NCBI GenBank assembly: GCA_965153455.1
Contig: OZ234504.1
Span: forward strand, 11,222,001-11,286,000
From: Sphagnum compactum
Taxonomy: Eukaryota; Bryophyta; Sphagnopsida; Sphagnales
Length of the DNA: 64,000 nucleotides
Reading direction: 5' to 3'
In this document: piece by piece, positions 47,320 through 59,094 of the stretch
Layout: every line of letters starts with the position of its first letter
Position numbering within the stretch: position 1 is the stretch's first letter
Translations under genes and position numbers: made by a program
The notes under the pieces: generated by a model
Database searches by the model: none
Seen by the model: the letters and a program-made list of their open reading frames with translations, nothing else
Told to the model about the DNA's origin: nothing

Positions 47320-47830
47320 ATAATATTGTACCATTTTTACAAAACATTTTTCCCATAAATACAAATGAATTTACAAAACACATCAAATTTGTTAGGAAAT
47401 TGAACCTTGCCTTCCATTATAAAGGCACAAATATTTAGTCTTTAAGGAAGTTGATCAAACTATGTATTTTAAAGGGTGAAAAAGCACATTCAAAATATTT
47501 TGACGTATTGTGAAATTAAAACATTATTTCAAAATATGGTCAATGCCATGCCCTCATAATTGCAATTATATGGCTTTCATGGAATTTTGAAAGAATAGGG
47601 TTTAATTTCACATTGTAGTAAGGATGTTTGAAATTTAAAAAGTTGTCCACTATTGGGTTCCCACTATTTTGAAATCACTTTAAGATAAATTAATCATCTT
47701 CAAATTACATAAAAATCATGGAGTTGGAAATTCACAAGTATATAAACAATGTACAACAAATTTCATTGCATTTATTTTTTAAAAATTAATATAGTCATTT
47801 TTTCAAAATCATGGACCTGCAATTAAACTC
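47320..47830 (+). repeat. Dispersed ~500-bp repeat, copy 2
   Basis: It is the partner of 36230-36775, in the same orientation, and is equally eroded. The two lie 11 kb apart with unrelated flanks, as for independent insertions of one element family. Confidence 0.75.
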
Positions 47831-49000
47831 AAATTGTGTGGGTGTTTTGAGAGCTTCAATCTTTTGTGATTGGAATTTCTAACCCAAAGTTGTGGGCATC
47901 CAATTTGTAATGAACTACATATTGACCTATTCAAAGATCAAGAAAATATTATTTGATCTATGGCACTTTTAATGTTGATTTTATTTCCTTTCTACAAATT
48001 TAGAGAAGTTGATATTTGTGAGAAAAATTGGCCTGACAAATTTAGAATAGTGTGTAAATCTTCATCTAATTTAGTAGAATTCCTTGAGAGGGATGTAGAT
48101 TTAGAGGAGTTAGAAAATTTTGAAGGTGACTTTGAAAAAGGTTGAATTGTTGAAGTATGAAAACGATACAAATAAATTAATTTTTTAAATTGTTTATAAC
48201 AAAAATTATGATTTTTCAATTTTTAAAAATAAAAATCTAATATTATTTTTTTTAATTTAGTATTTTTTGTATGTGAAAAAAGTAAACTAATAACCTTTTT
48301 TGTTAGAACCAACTAGTTGCTTTCAAATTTATAACAACCGGCATTGTGAGAATTGGTTAATTATTTTTGTAAAAAATATGTAGATACCCTGACCCAGTGT
48401 ACATTTTTTATTAAAGAAATTTAAAAGTGAATAGTTGTATTCATCAAAGTACTCATATATTTTTTCTCTTTCTAACCATTCAAATATTACATTTCTCAAA
48501 GGGTTGCAACTACCTCTCCTTCTTACTCAAGTTGGGCACGAGTTTAGTTGGTTCCACCTCGCTAGCTAGTACCCACAAAAATCTTCAATCTTTGGTTGTT
48601 GGTGGATGGCCAAAACTTGACACAATTTGGAACTAAATTGGTTTTGGCAATTTTTATAAACATTATATAGAAACCAAAAGTTTAGGAATGTGAAGAACTA
48701 ACTACATAAGGGACTAGACCACAAGTTCCATCCCAACTTTTAAAATTAGTTGGGATTGGAACACGAGGTTTGTATTAATTTAATAGAGTTATTGGTATAG
48801 TCATGCGATTAGGGGGTGAGAGCGACTGGTTTCAGCATAATAGGGCATCAAACACGTAACTGTGAATGAAAATTTTGACCAAAGCACCAACCAATGCACC
48901 AGTTGTGAATGAGATTGTTTTGGCCATTATGAAATGAACCCAAATCATTTAACCTAAATCACCAAACGCTGAGTGGGTTCTTTTCTTTTTTTCATAGGCC
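47831..49000. other. AT-rich intergenic DNA, no gene seen
   Basis: Frames at 47960-48145 and 48427-48636 are short and unrecognised. The stretch near 48850-48950 (ACCAACCAATGCACCAGTTG) resembles the junction between arm and loop of the palindrome at 52.06 and 52.70 kb, so it may belong to the same repeat family. Confidence 0.45.
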
Positions 49001-49004
49001 CACC

Positions 49005-49398
49005 CTTCCTTTATGATTCAAAAAGAAGAATTATAGTTTTTTTTCTTTTCGTTTTCTTTTTTTGTTTTTTAAATGCTAGAAGAATCTTTTTTTTCTTATA
49101 TTTGTCCTAAATTTCTTATTGTTTTCCCCCTAATTTTTCATATTTTTGGTCTTTAAAATTTCAAAAAATGAAGTTTGTTCTTTTATTTCCTTATTTTCAA
49201 AATTTTCCCCAATTTTATTTTGTTTTTTAAATCTAGCACACGATATATCTTTTTTGGGTGTGAATTACATTTATCAAACTTGCATATTAATGTGTATTAT
49301 GTGTTTGATACAAACCTTGAGTAACTAGGAAATACCAATTTGTAATAGGGGAGTGTAATAGGGGAACTCGAATTGTATCACTATCAACTTTACACTGA
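49005..49398 (+). repeat. Outer inverted repeat, left arm
   Basis: This arm matches the reverse complement of 60517-60998. Shared strings (after reversal) include GTATCACTATCAACTTTACA, ATTAATGTGTATTATGTGTT, AATACCAATTTGTAA, CCCCAATTTT and TTCAAAAAGAAGAATT. The A/T tracts differ in length. It brackets the inner palindrome from outside. Confidence 0.7.
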
Positions 49399-50465
49399 TC
49401 ACATGCTACTAAAGTGGCTACAACAACAAAAACTTATTAGTGAACATATGGCATCATGATTAATGAATATAGTTTTAGAAAAGGGTCTTTTGAGGTTAGA
49501 GAGTAGCATGTATATTTTACTTGGGCTTCCTTGGCATAAACAACGGCATGGAATTCATGTTTTTCATTTTTTGAACATTTTTTAAAAATTGATAATTGTC
49601 ATGTTTACATCAATCCATACAAGTTTCTTATTCCAATAGTAACCTCACACTTGTATATGTTTACATGCCTTGAATGTGAGCACTGCATTAATATTTTGTT
49701 AAAATTTTATTTACAAAGACAAGTTTGAAACATATTTCATTATTGCATTACAAGAACTTTTAAAACATAAAGTTCAATGTGAAATATTTACATAAGGGTA
49801 CCAAAATAAATATTAATTTTGTTAGGTTAATTTTGCAACACCCACATTTGAAGCATCAAATGCCAACTAATTTTTCTGGATGATTTCTGCAATACCCAAA
49901 TGTTGGGCATAAAATATGCATGCTCAATGAAAAAAATGATGATGATACAAAATAAAAAAATAGAAAGAAATAATAACAATTGTGATAAATAATTTTTAAA
50001 ATAATTTTTTGAATAATTTTTTAAAGGAAAAGAAAATAAGAATTTAGAAGGAGAAAAAGTAAAAGAAATTTTTAAAATAAAAATTTAGAAAAGAAAAAAT
50101 AGAGAAATCATTTTTTAAAAAATAATAATTCAAACGAAAAATAAAAAAAATAATTGCATCTTGGTCACAAAATATGTAATATTTATTAAAGTGTATTGTA
50201 TTTGAACTAACATTGTTTCATATGTGGGTATTGTAATTTGTGATTGGACTTTCAACTATTTTAGCTTCTAATAATAATTTCCAAAATCAGCAATACCTAT
50301 GTGGGGTCACAAAAGCTAATCGAAGGTGCAATACTTGCATTCAGGGTTATCATTTATTGACATCAAAGGGTCAAATATCATTAAAATGGTCATTAGTTCA
50401 TTTAGTGTCATACCTTCATATTTTATATATGGTGCATTGGTAGGTATTAAAATTGTGTAAATGAT

Positions 50466-50570
50466 AAGTAAGTAGGTATGTAAATGGGTGGGCATGTAAG
50501 TAAGTAAATAAATAGGTGGATAAGTAGGTGAGTGGGTGGGTAGGTAAATAAACAAGTATGTAGTTAGGTT
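50466..50570 (+). repeat. GTAG/GTAA tetranucleotide array
   Basis: AAGTAAGTAGGTATGTAAATG and variants, about 25 units of GTAR/GTGG. The complementary array (CTAC/TTAC) lies at about 53560-53640 in the other arm. Confidence 0.8.
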
Positions 50571-50672
50571 GGTGGCTAGGCAAATACATATGTACACAAA
50601 TAAAAAACAAGTTAGGTTAATTATGTAACTAGGTCAATAAGAAATCTAAGTCAATAAGGTAGCCAAAAACTT

Positions 50673-51279
50673 TTGTTAAAAGCAATGAAACCGGGCCAAA
50701 GGGCTGCTCAAGACCCACACATTCATTGCAGCATGATCTTGAACCTTTGGGCCCTGCTCCCAAGTAGATGGGCGTCTAGGCTTGCTTGGCTCCATGGTAA
50801 CATTGTGACGCGTTCGCAAATGTTGCACCAAATTGTACTTGGCCATATAGGGTGCATCGCACCCATTAACCCTACAAACAAATTTGGGCCCATCCCTTAC
50901 CCAATGGACACCTTTTATGGCAATCGGGGGGAGGGGTAACCACATCTGAAATAAAAAAACAAAAAACGTAATGTGAGACTTAATATACTAAATGAAGGTT
51001 ATCCCCTAAACAATGAAGGGATTGCATATATAGACAAAAAATTATAATACAAGATGAGGGTATTGCACATAAAGAAAAAAAGAACAAAACACCAAATGAA
51101 GGTATTGCACATAAAGATAAAAGAACAAAAACACAGGATGAAGGTATTGCTAAACTCCAATATTGAAATTTGCAAAAAATGAAGCAAACCGTCAAAATAA
51201 CAATATCACCAACAAAGCCAAAAGGTATTGCCTATAAATTTAGATAAAAAAAAATGCCCCACCCACCTTTTCACATGAA
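50673..51279 (-). mobile_element. 0.6-kb insertion in one palindrome arm
   Basis: The left arm matches the right arm up to about 50672 (TTTTTGGCTA...TTGTTAAAA side) and again from about 51280, while the right arm is continuous at the equivalent point near 53470. The extra DNA has a zinc-finger coding fragment at one end. The other end has about four ~43-bp repeats containing GGTATTGCACATAAAGA. Insertion into this arm is simpler than loss from the other, but deletion cannot be excluded. Confidence 0.6.
50676..50945 (-). pseudogene. C2H2 zinc-finger fragment
   Basis: The - strand frame (89 codons) carries one clean zinc finger: Cys24 and Cys29, then His42 and His47, spaced C-x4-C-x12-H-x4-H, with the typical aromatic at Phe22 and Leu39 before the first His. 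After it comes a basic, proline-rich stretch (PSKPRRPST) and then DHAAMNVWVLSSPLARF. The length is short for a gene, the surroundings are repeats, and no exon partner was found. I think it is a fragment of a repeated, transposon-linked gene. BED-type or C2H2 fingers are common in such elements. It could be a captured host exon instead. Confidence 0.5.
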
Positions 51280-52115
51280 GAAGGAAGTAAAAGTTTAACC
51301 AAGAAGAGATAAAGGTTTTATTAAGAGGTCAAAGTTTAAACAAGAAAAGATAAAGGTTTTGCCAAAATGCAAAACTTTAGTAAAAAAGAGTTAAAAGTTT
51401 TTCCAAGTGGTAAAGGTTTAACCAAAAAGAATAAAGGCTTTATTGAAAGGTAAAAATTTAAGTAGGAAGTAACAAAGGTTTTGCCAATAAATAAAGATTT
51501 AATCAAAAATAGATAAAACTTTTGTCAATGTGTAGTGGTTTAGCCATGAAAAGATGGAGGTTTCATCAAGAGGTATAGGTTTAAAGGTATAATTTAGCTA
51601 AGACAATTCATAAGTTTTGCCAAGAGGTAAAGGTTTAGCCAAAAATATATATAACTTTTGTTGAAAAATAAAAGTTTTGCCATGAAAAATTAGAAGTTTT
51701 GCCAATAGATAGAGGTTTAACTAAGAGGATATAAAGATTTTGTTAACATGTAAAAATTTAGCCATGAAAAAATGGAGGTTTTGTTGAAAAATATAAGTTT
51801 AGCCAAGAAAGAGGTTTACCCATGAAAAAATAAAAGGTAGATAGGTAGGACCAAGATGTAGGTCAATAATGTAGTTAAGTCAGTAAAGTAACTAGTGAAT
51901 TAGGGTAACTAGGTTGGAAGGTAGTATGGTCAGGGTTGAAAAGAAAACACCAAAAAACGAAAAAGGTCAAAGGCCAACAACCTAAAATGTTTAACTATGA
52001 TACAATGTTGGGTTAACGTAAGCTCAAGAACTGGATGAAGAAACGTGACACATTTTATGGACAAAACAACCAACAAATGCACTAGTGGGTGTTGATTCAC
52101 TTTAACCTACAAAAC

Positions 52116-52667
52116 GAACTAATTGTGACCCAAATTAAATTTTCCACCAATTTTGGTGGTAAACTGAGTTTGATCCTTTTTTTTTTTTTCTTGAGCCCTT
52201 TTCACTACTACATTTAATGTTCAATGCTCCTACCTATACAACTATTATACTATAGCCTAAGGTTAATTTCCACATTGACAAAACGAATAATTATTTAATT
52301 TTAAAAATTGAATTCGTTTTTTAATTTTGAAATTATATATTACTCCATCATCTAGAATGATATTGTGATCTGAATAGTGAAGTTATTCAAAGTGTAACCT
52401 ATGATAATTATGATGATTTTCAACATGTCAACTTCATATTTTTCACAAAATTTCATTTCATTATTATGAGGATTATTTAATGGTGAAATGAACCTTAGGG
52501 TAAGGTAGTTAATCTCAAACCTTGTGCATTAATAAAGGAATTGGGGTGAAAGAAAGGTTGAAGATAGGGTGACTTTACATATAATTCTAATGTGTAGGGA
52601 AAAGCCCAAATCCCTAGAAAGTATCACACAAAAAATGAAGAAAATATGAAACATTTAAAAAAACAAA
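52116..52667. repeat. Loop of the large palindrome
   Basis: This spacer of about 0.55 kb separates the two arms. It holds an exact small hairpin CCACCAATTTTGGTGG near 52147, a 14-T run, and a ~130-base segment (52140-52270) related in inverted orientation to 39062-39210. Otherwise it is AT-rich with no frame. Confidence 0.7.
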
Positions 52668-54500
52668 CCGTTACCAGATGGGGGCTAGAGTGAACCAGCA
52701 CCCACCAGTGCACCAATTGGTCATTCTGTCCATAAGATGGGTTGTGTTTTTTCATTCATTTCCTAACCTATGTTAACCCAACATTCTACCACAGTCAACC
52801 TTTTTGGGTTGCTAACCTTTGACCCTTTTTATTTTTCCCAACCTTGACCATACTACCCTCCAATTGAATTGCCGTAATTCCCTAGCTACCCTATTGACCT
52901 AACTACATTATTGATTTGCATCTCGGCTCTACCTACCAACCCCTTACCTACCTACCCTCTATTTTTTCATGGTTAAACCTATATCTTTTGACTAAACTTT
53001 TGCCTTTTACCACAACTTTTAACTTTTCTTGGCTAAACCTTTTCCTTACGGCACAACTTTTAACTCTTCTTGGCTGAATCTATATCTCTTGGCTAAACCT
53101 TTTCCTTTTGGCACACAACTTTTAACTATTTCTAACTAACCTATATCTTTTGACTAAACCTTTTCTTTTTGGCACAACTTTTAACTCTTCTTGGTTAAAC
53201 TTATATCTCTTGGCCAAACCTCCATCTCTTCATGGTTAAACATTTACATGTTGACAAAATCTTTATATCATTTTAGCTAAATGTTTAAAAATTAGAAAAA
53301 CTTTTAATTCTTCTTGGTTAAACCTATACCTTTTAGCAAAACTTCCATCTCTTCATGGTTAAATTTTTATTTGTTGGCAAAAACTTTAATTTTTTTGGTC
53401 AAATTTTTATCTTTTAAAAAAAATTATAATTTCTTGAATTAACTTAAAGACTAATTTTTCAACAAAAAATTTTAACAAAAATTTTGGCTATCCTATTGAC
53501 CTAACCATCTTATTGACATAATTACATTATTGACCTAACTTGTTTTTTATTTGTGTACATACCTACCTGCCTAACCACCAATCTACTTACATACTTATTT
53601 ATTTACCTACCCACCCCCATTCACCTACCTACCTATTATTTACATGATGTTAATGTCTAACAATGTATGATATACAAAATATGAAGGTATTGCACTAAAT
53701 GAACTAACAACCATTTTAAGCATATTTGATCCCTTGGTGTCAATAAATAGTAACCTTGAATGCAACTATCGCACATTTGATCAACTTTTCTGACCCACAA
53801 ATAGGTATTGCATATTTTGGTAATTATTGTTAAAAATTAAAGTAATTGAAAATCCAATCACAAAATACAATACCCACACATGAAAACAATGTTCTTTCAA
53901 ATACAATACACCTCAATAATTATTACATATTTTGTGACCAAAATGCAAGCACTTCTTTTCTTTTTTAATTTTTTTTCTAAATATTTTTTATAGTTTCTTT
54001 TACTTTTTCTCCTTTTAATTTTCTTTTTCTTTTTCTTGCTCTAAATTATTTTCTTCTATTATTTATCACAATTATTTTATTTTTTCTAATTTCTTTTCAA
54101 TTTTTTTCATCATCAATTTTTTCATTGAACATGCATATTTTATGCCCAACATTTGGGTATTGCACAAACCATCCAAAAAAACTAGTCGACATTTTATGCT
54201 TCAAATGTTAGTATTGCAAAAATCATTCTAACAAAACTAAAGTTTATTTGTCACCTTTATGCAAGTATTTCACATTGAACTTTGTGTTTTTGAAGTTTTT
54301 TTAATGCAATAATGTAACATTGCAATATGTTTCAAACTCTTATTTTTACGAAAAATTTTAACAAAATATTAACACAATGCTCACATTCAAAGCATGTAAT
54401 GTAAACATAATACAAACATGAGGTTACAATTGCAATAAAACAAAATTTGTATGTATTGATGTAAGTATCGCATCTATCAAGACTATGTATTACCTCCAAA
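52668..54500 (+). repeat. Inner inverted repeat, right arm of the large palindrome
   Basis: It is the reverse-complement partner of 49585-52115. Clear anchors are GTTAACCCAACATTCTACCA (52774), GACCATACTACCCTCCAA (52847), the array of TCTTGGCTAAACCTTTTCC-type units (52970-53400), CTATTGACCTAACCATCTTA (53492), the CTAC/TTAC array (53560-53640), GCATATTTTATGCCCAACAT (54133) and GTATTGATGTAAG (54456). Divergence between arms is substantial, so the palindrome is old or has been mutated by silencing. Confidence 0.85.
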
Positions 54501-54967
54501 AATAAAAAACCTTGTTTTGCTTCATTAATTCTATAACTTGTGCCTTGTACCCCAAACCTTTGTATCCCAAAACATTGCCATAGTCATGAAAAACCGTTTA
54601 AATACCTTGGATATCTACTCCCTCCTCTAACAAATGCATTCATGATTAAGCATATTCTAAAAGAATTGTCTATGGCCCATCGATGATGTAGCACTTCCAT
54701 CGAATCAACCAAGGTTGGCATAAGGTTGTGGGCGAATCCCTTGAATAACATGCCTTACACATTGTGAAATATTAAAATGTATTTTATTATCACACAATTG
54801 CAAACCAAGGAATTCTAAAGTAATATTTTTAAACAACACTTGCAATTTGAAATGAATTGTTCGAAACTTTGTTTGCTAGATGGTCTTGACAATTGGAATT
54901 TGGTTTTGAATACAACCATGTACATAATAATGCAAAATATGGTAATTTTTTTCAGACTTGGGAGGTT

Positions 54968-56115
54968 TGATTGCCCAGGTATATCCATTGTGATGTATTA
55001 TGGTTATAATTAAACTCGAAACCTTGTTGGGAGGGTTTCAATTCATTTGGCATTCCAATTATGGTCCATTTTGGTTGTATGGGTGCTCATGTGAACCTAA
55101 AACCTAAAATAAAGGTTTGCAACTTCGTCGGCATTTCAATTACGAGCCAATTTGGTTGTATGGGTGGTTATTTCCACCTAAAACTTACATTAAATGTTTG
55201 CAACTTTTTTGGCATTCCAATTATGATCCATTTTGGTTGTATGGGTGTTTCATTGAACTTCAAACCTAAATTATGGGTTTACAACTATGTTGGCATTCCA
55301 ATTATGATCCAATATGGTTATGTGAGTAATTATGTGAACTTGGAACCATGTGTAGGCATTTGCAATTCATTTGGCATTTTAATTTGGACCCATTTTGGTT
55401 GTATGGGTGTTCTTTTGAACTTGAAATTACGCTAGGGGTTTGAAACTCATATGGACTCCAATTATGATCCAATTTAATGTTATGGGTGGTTATGTCAACT
55501 TGAAACCTAAATGTTGGGTCTGTAACTCATTTGGCATTTCAATTTTGGTCCATTCTAATTGTATGGCTAATTATTTGAACTTAAAACCTACACTAAGGTC
55601 TATAATTCATATTGCATTCCAATTATGTTCCATTATGGTGTAGTGGGTGGTTATGTGAACTTGAAGCCTAAATGTTGGGTTTGTAGTTCATTTGACATTT
55701 TAATCATGATTCATATTTATGATGTGTATGGGTGGTTATTTGAACTTGAAACTTGTAGGGCATGTTTAAAGTTCATAGGGACATTTTTCTTTAATCCATT
55801 TTAATGTGTATGGGTGATTATTTAAGCTTGAAACTTGTAGTACAATTTGTAATTTCATATGACATTCCAATTATGATTCGTTGTGGTGTGTACATTAGTG
55901 GTTATTTGAACCTTATACTTGTAAGGTAATCTACAACTCATATGACATTCCAATTATGGTCCATTTTGGCTTGTATGAATGATTATTTGAACTTGAAACC
56001 TTAAATTAGGTTTGTAGCCCGTTTGGGCTTCATGTTTTGAACCTAAAATTAGACTACAAGTTTGTAACTCATATACTACCTTCAATAGTTTTGTTTAAGT
56101 GTATGGGTGGAAATT
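54968..56115 (+). repeat. 81-bp minisatellite, about 14 copies
   Basis: The unit has GGCATTCCAATTATGGTCC, then TTTTGGTTGTATGGGTGG, then TTATTTGAACTTGAAACCTA, then a GGTTTGCAACTCATTT end. Starts were placed at 55049, 55130, 55211, 55292, 55373, 55453, 55533, 55613, 55694, 55779, 55861, 55944 and about 56025. The first four steps are exactly 81 bases, later ones 80-85. Partial copies lie at both ends. Confidence 0.9.
55061..55435 (+). other. Open frame formed by the 81-bp repeat (124 codons, 27-residue period)
   Basis: Because 81 is divisible by three, the first copies stay in one frame. They encode repeated units like VCNFVGIPIM, then HFGCMGGYVNLKPK. The frame breaks at once where the period changes to 80 bases. 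No promoter, splice site or initiation context was seen. I regard it as a by-product of the tandem repeat, though a short repeat peptide cannot be excluded. Confidence 0.35.
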
Positions 56116-59090
56116 CAAAGAACATTGACTGAATTCAATGACCAAAAATTTGAAATTTAATGACCAAATTATCCAAACCTAGAGATAAATTTGAAAATCT
56201 AGAAATTGAATTTGTGATTATGTCTAAGTGAATATGCTTGTTTTAGTTTGTATGGGTGGTCGAAGGGATGGCAAATTCCATGGTAGCCACCAAGGTCATG
56301 GAAAATGATGATTGGCTTGAAACACAATAGTTTGAATATGTTGTTTTGCCCAACACACAGGCACTTCAGAAAAAGAAAATACTTAAGCAATCACTTCACC
56401 TTCAAACCATGGGCACATCCTACATTACACATTTTGCAATTTACAAGACATGTAAACAAGTGACCCAATTGATTCCCAATGTGATGTGGAGATTGATGTA
56501 TGTTGATGATTAAGTTCAACACTAATTTTTTGTTTACAAAGGAAACATTGAAAGATTGCCTTCGCAACACTTTGAAAGAATTAAAAACATGAAAGTCTAA
56601 TGAGAAGGGGTCTAATATAACAACATTTTAAGGTGATGAAATGTTGGAACCATTGAAAGTTACAAATGAACGTGTTTCAAGAAATGTTTTAAGGAAACAC
56701 CATAGTATGATATATGGCATACCCATACCAAACTCTAGGACACCTACTCTTACTTTTACTTCCCATGAGCTTGAAAGTTTCACATTTAATCTTTCTTCAT
56801 CTTTACACTAAAAGAAAAATGAGATTTTACAACTATTCCCTATAACTAGTTTTTAGTTACATGTGACATTTAAAACTAAAATGTCATTAATTGCATTGGA
56901 CAAGTCACATGCAACCACAATTGCAAGTGAAATGGTCTTTGGATGGAAAATAAAAGTCGACAAAATACATTTTCATCCTTTGACTAATTGTATATATATT
57001 GTCATTTACGTTAACATGCAATTAATTTGGTCAAGATTAACAACAAATGATGTGTTGCGACATGTTAGCAACTTTGGATGCTTCAAAATTATTTTAATTT
57101 AATCCTAAGAGAATCCACACCATCCATTTTGGATGGTTTTAGGTCATGAGGCATGGCACAATTTTTTAAAATGACACATGGCATACTAATTGTGTCCATT
57201 TTTTTAAGGCCAATTTTGGATGACATGTATCACGTTTAAGCCCAATTTAATATTTTTAACTAATTAATTAATTAATTAGTTATGGATAATTCAATTTAAG
57301 GTCAATAGGATGTTGACATGTCACATCTATGTAAATAGGTAAAGAGGGTAGGCCTAGGGAGGTCAGTAAGTAGGCCTAGTCTACCTAATTTTTAAATAAT
57401 GTTTTTTAATCTTGTAAAATTGAACTTTTAAAAATTAATTCATCCTTGAATGACATTTTTATTTTATATATTGTTATTACATCTTTATAAATGTTATTAA
57501 TTATATATTTATATTTAAATATTACAATAATTGTGATGTTATAATAATAATGATAACAATAATAATTTTAGTAGGTATAATAAACCTTTGATACACTTGT
57601 AATACGACCTTAATATATTGTGCATATATTTTCAACTTTAATGTATTCAAATAGACACATACACACACCTCTTTAATATGTTAAAAACTTGAACTACATG
57701 CAAATTTAATAAACCTTAACATACCATCAATTTTGGTCACATTTGCAAGTAATGAAACATGCATGGCCTTTCTTGAAAAAATACTAAACAAAAGGTTGTC
57801 CTCTTTGAACGATGAAAAAATCATAGTCATAAATTAAGTGTAATGTAGTTGCAAGCATGACAAAACATAACAAATAGTTGCAAAAATGACCAAAATTAGT
57901 TTCAAATGACATTTAATCAGATATAATTGCATATAAAATGGTTTCAAAATCTTATCTTTCTTATAATGTTAAACTATACACTATCTACAAGTGATGACCA
58001 CAGTGAAAATGTTATAGAACCTATCTAAGAACATGGCAATAATGACATCTTACTTTGCTTCAAATTCCAAGATTAGGAATGTTTTATTAATGGGCAAAGT
58101 GGAAATCAACAATGAATGGAAGAGGAAGGTCAAAATCAACAACCTAAATTTGGTTAGAGATTTACGCATTATATTAAAGGAGAAATCTATATATGAAGTT
58201 AAAACAATTTTGGACATGTAATTAGAAGTTGTTTTACCATGTGTGATTATATCAAAATTTTGATCCCAAACCACTTTGAATGTGAGGTCCATATGCTTTT
58301 CATGTAGAAGTTTAACGAAAAAAATCACAATTCAAAAAAGATGTGTATATTTTTGTTTTATTAAGTCAAACCTCTTCATGAAGCATTTCCATTTTCTTTT
58401 TAGCCCACCGATCCTCTATTCTGCTTACATTTACAAAACCTATATGCATTTTGTTGAATGTTCACATTGTATCCTGGCCATGTTTGGGGCAAAATCCCAT
58501 TGTCCTATTTTGTAAACAATAAACATTCCTTCACCCATGCATCTTGGATTTCCTAAGAGATATTTAAGATAATCATTTGTGGATGAATGAAATACTCGTG
58601 CCAATTTTAGTAGATGTTCAAATGGCACAAGATTTTCATATCATGATAAAACTTGGGGTGACCAATGTCTACCTATATGAATAATCCATAATGGTTTAGA
58701 ATGATTGTGTTGTTCATTGCATAGATTTTTTTTCAACCATTGAACTAAATATTTTACACTTCATTATTTTAGGGTTTTTGCATCTCAACCAAGGTGCCAT
58801 CTATGAACCTAATACACCTAAGCAATTCTTGCAATTACATATAGAAGACAACTTTCTCTTTCAGTGTTGGCCAATGGATTTTATTTGCAAGTGCATCATA
58901 AATTCATGTGCATGAACAATGCATTGTCCTGCAAAACAAAATTTGACCAATTCCACATGAAGGTGTCATACATCATCAAGTTGTCATGCTTCATGTATAG
59001 GATGAAGTTAAAGAAGTGTTGTTTAGGTGTCAACTTTGACACCTTACATGAAACAATTGGAACCTCCTTTGTTTTAATAAAAGATCACAA
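56116..59090. other. AT-rich intergenic DNA, no gene seen
   Basis: Frames are all under 95 codons and unrecognised. A TTAA/ATTA run lies at about 57260-57280. Confidence 0.5.
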
Positions 59091-59094
59091 AAAA

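Larger units (their letters stand above)
49585..52115 (+). repeat. Inner inverted repeat, left arm of the large palindrome
   Basis: The arm runs through a series of blocks: ATGTAAACATGAC-like, GGCATAAAATATGCATG (49908), an AT-rich stretch, GGTATTG-containing units, a GTAAGTAGGTA tetranucleotide array (50466-50570), TAGGTCAATAAG units (50630-50660), a 40-42-bp array of AGATAAAGGTTTTGCCAAGA-type units (51290-51830), then GGTTGAAAAG and GGGTTAACGTAAG. The reverse complement of each block appears in reverse order in 52668-54500. Only 50673-51279 has no counterpart and looks inserted. The remaining arm is about 1.9 kb, close to the length of the right arm. Confidence 0.85.

Noticed and set aside
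50316-50610. 93- and 64-codon - strand frames rich in YLPTH repeats
   Set aside because: They are translations of the GTAG/GTAA tetranucleotide array, which is non-coding repeat.
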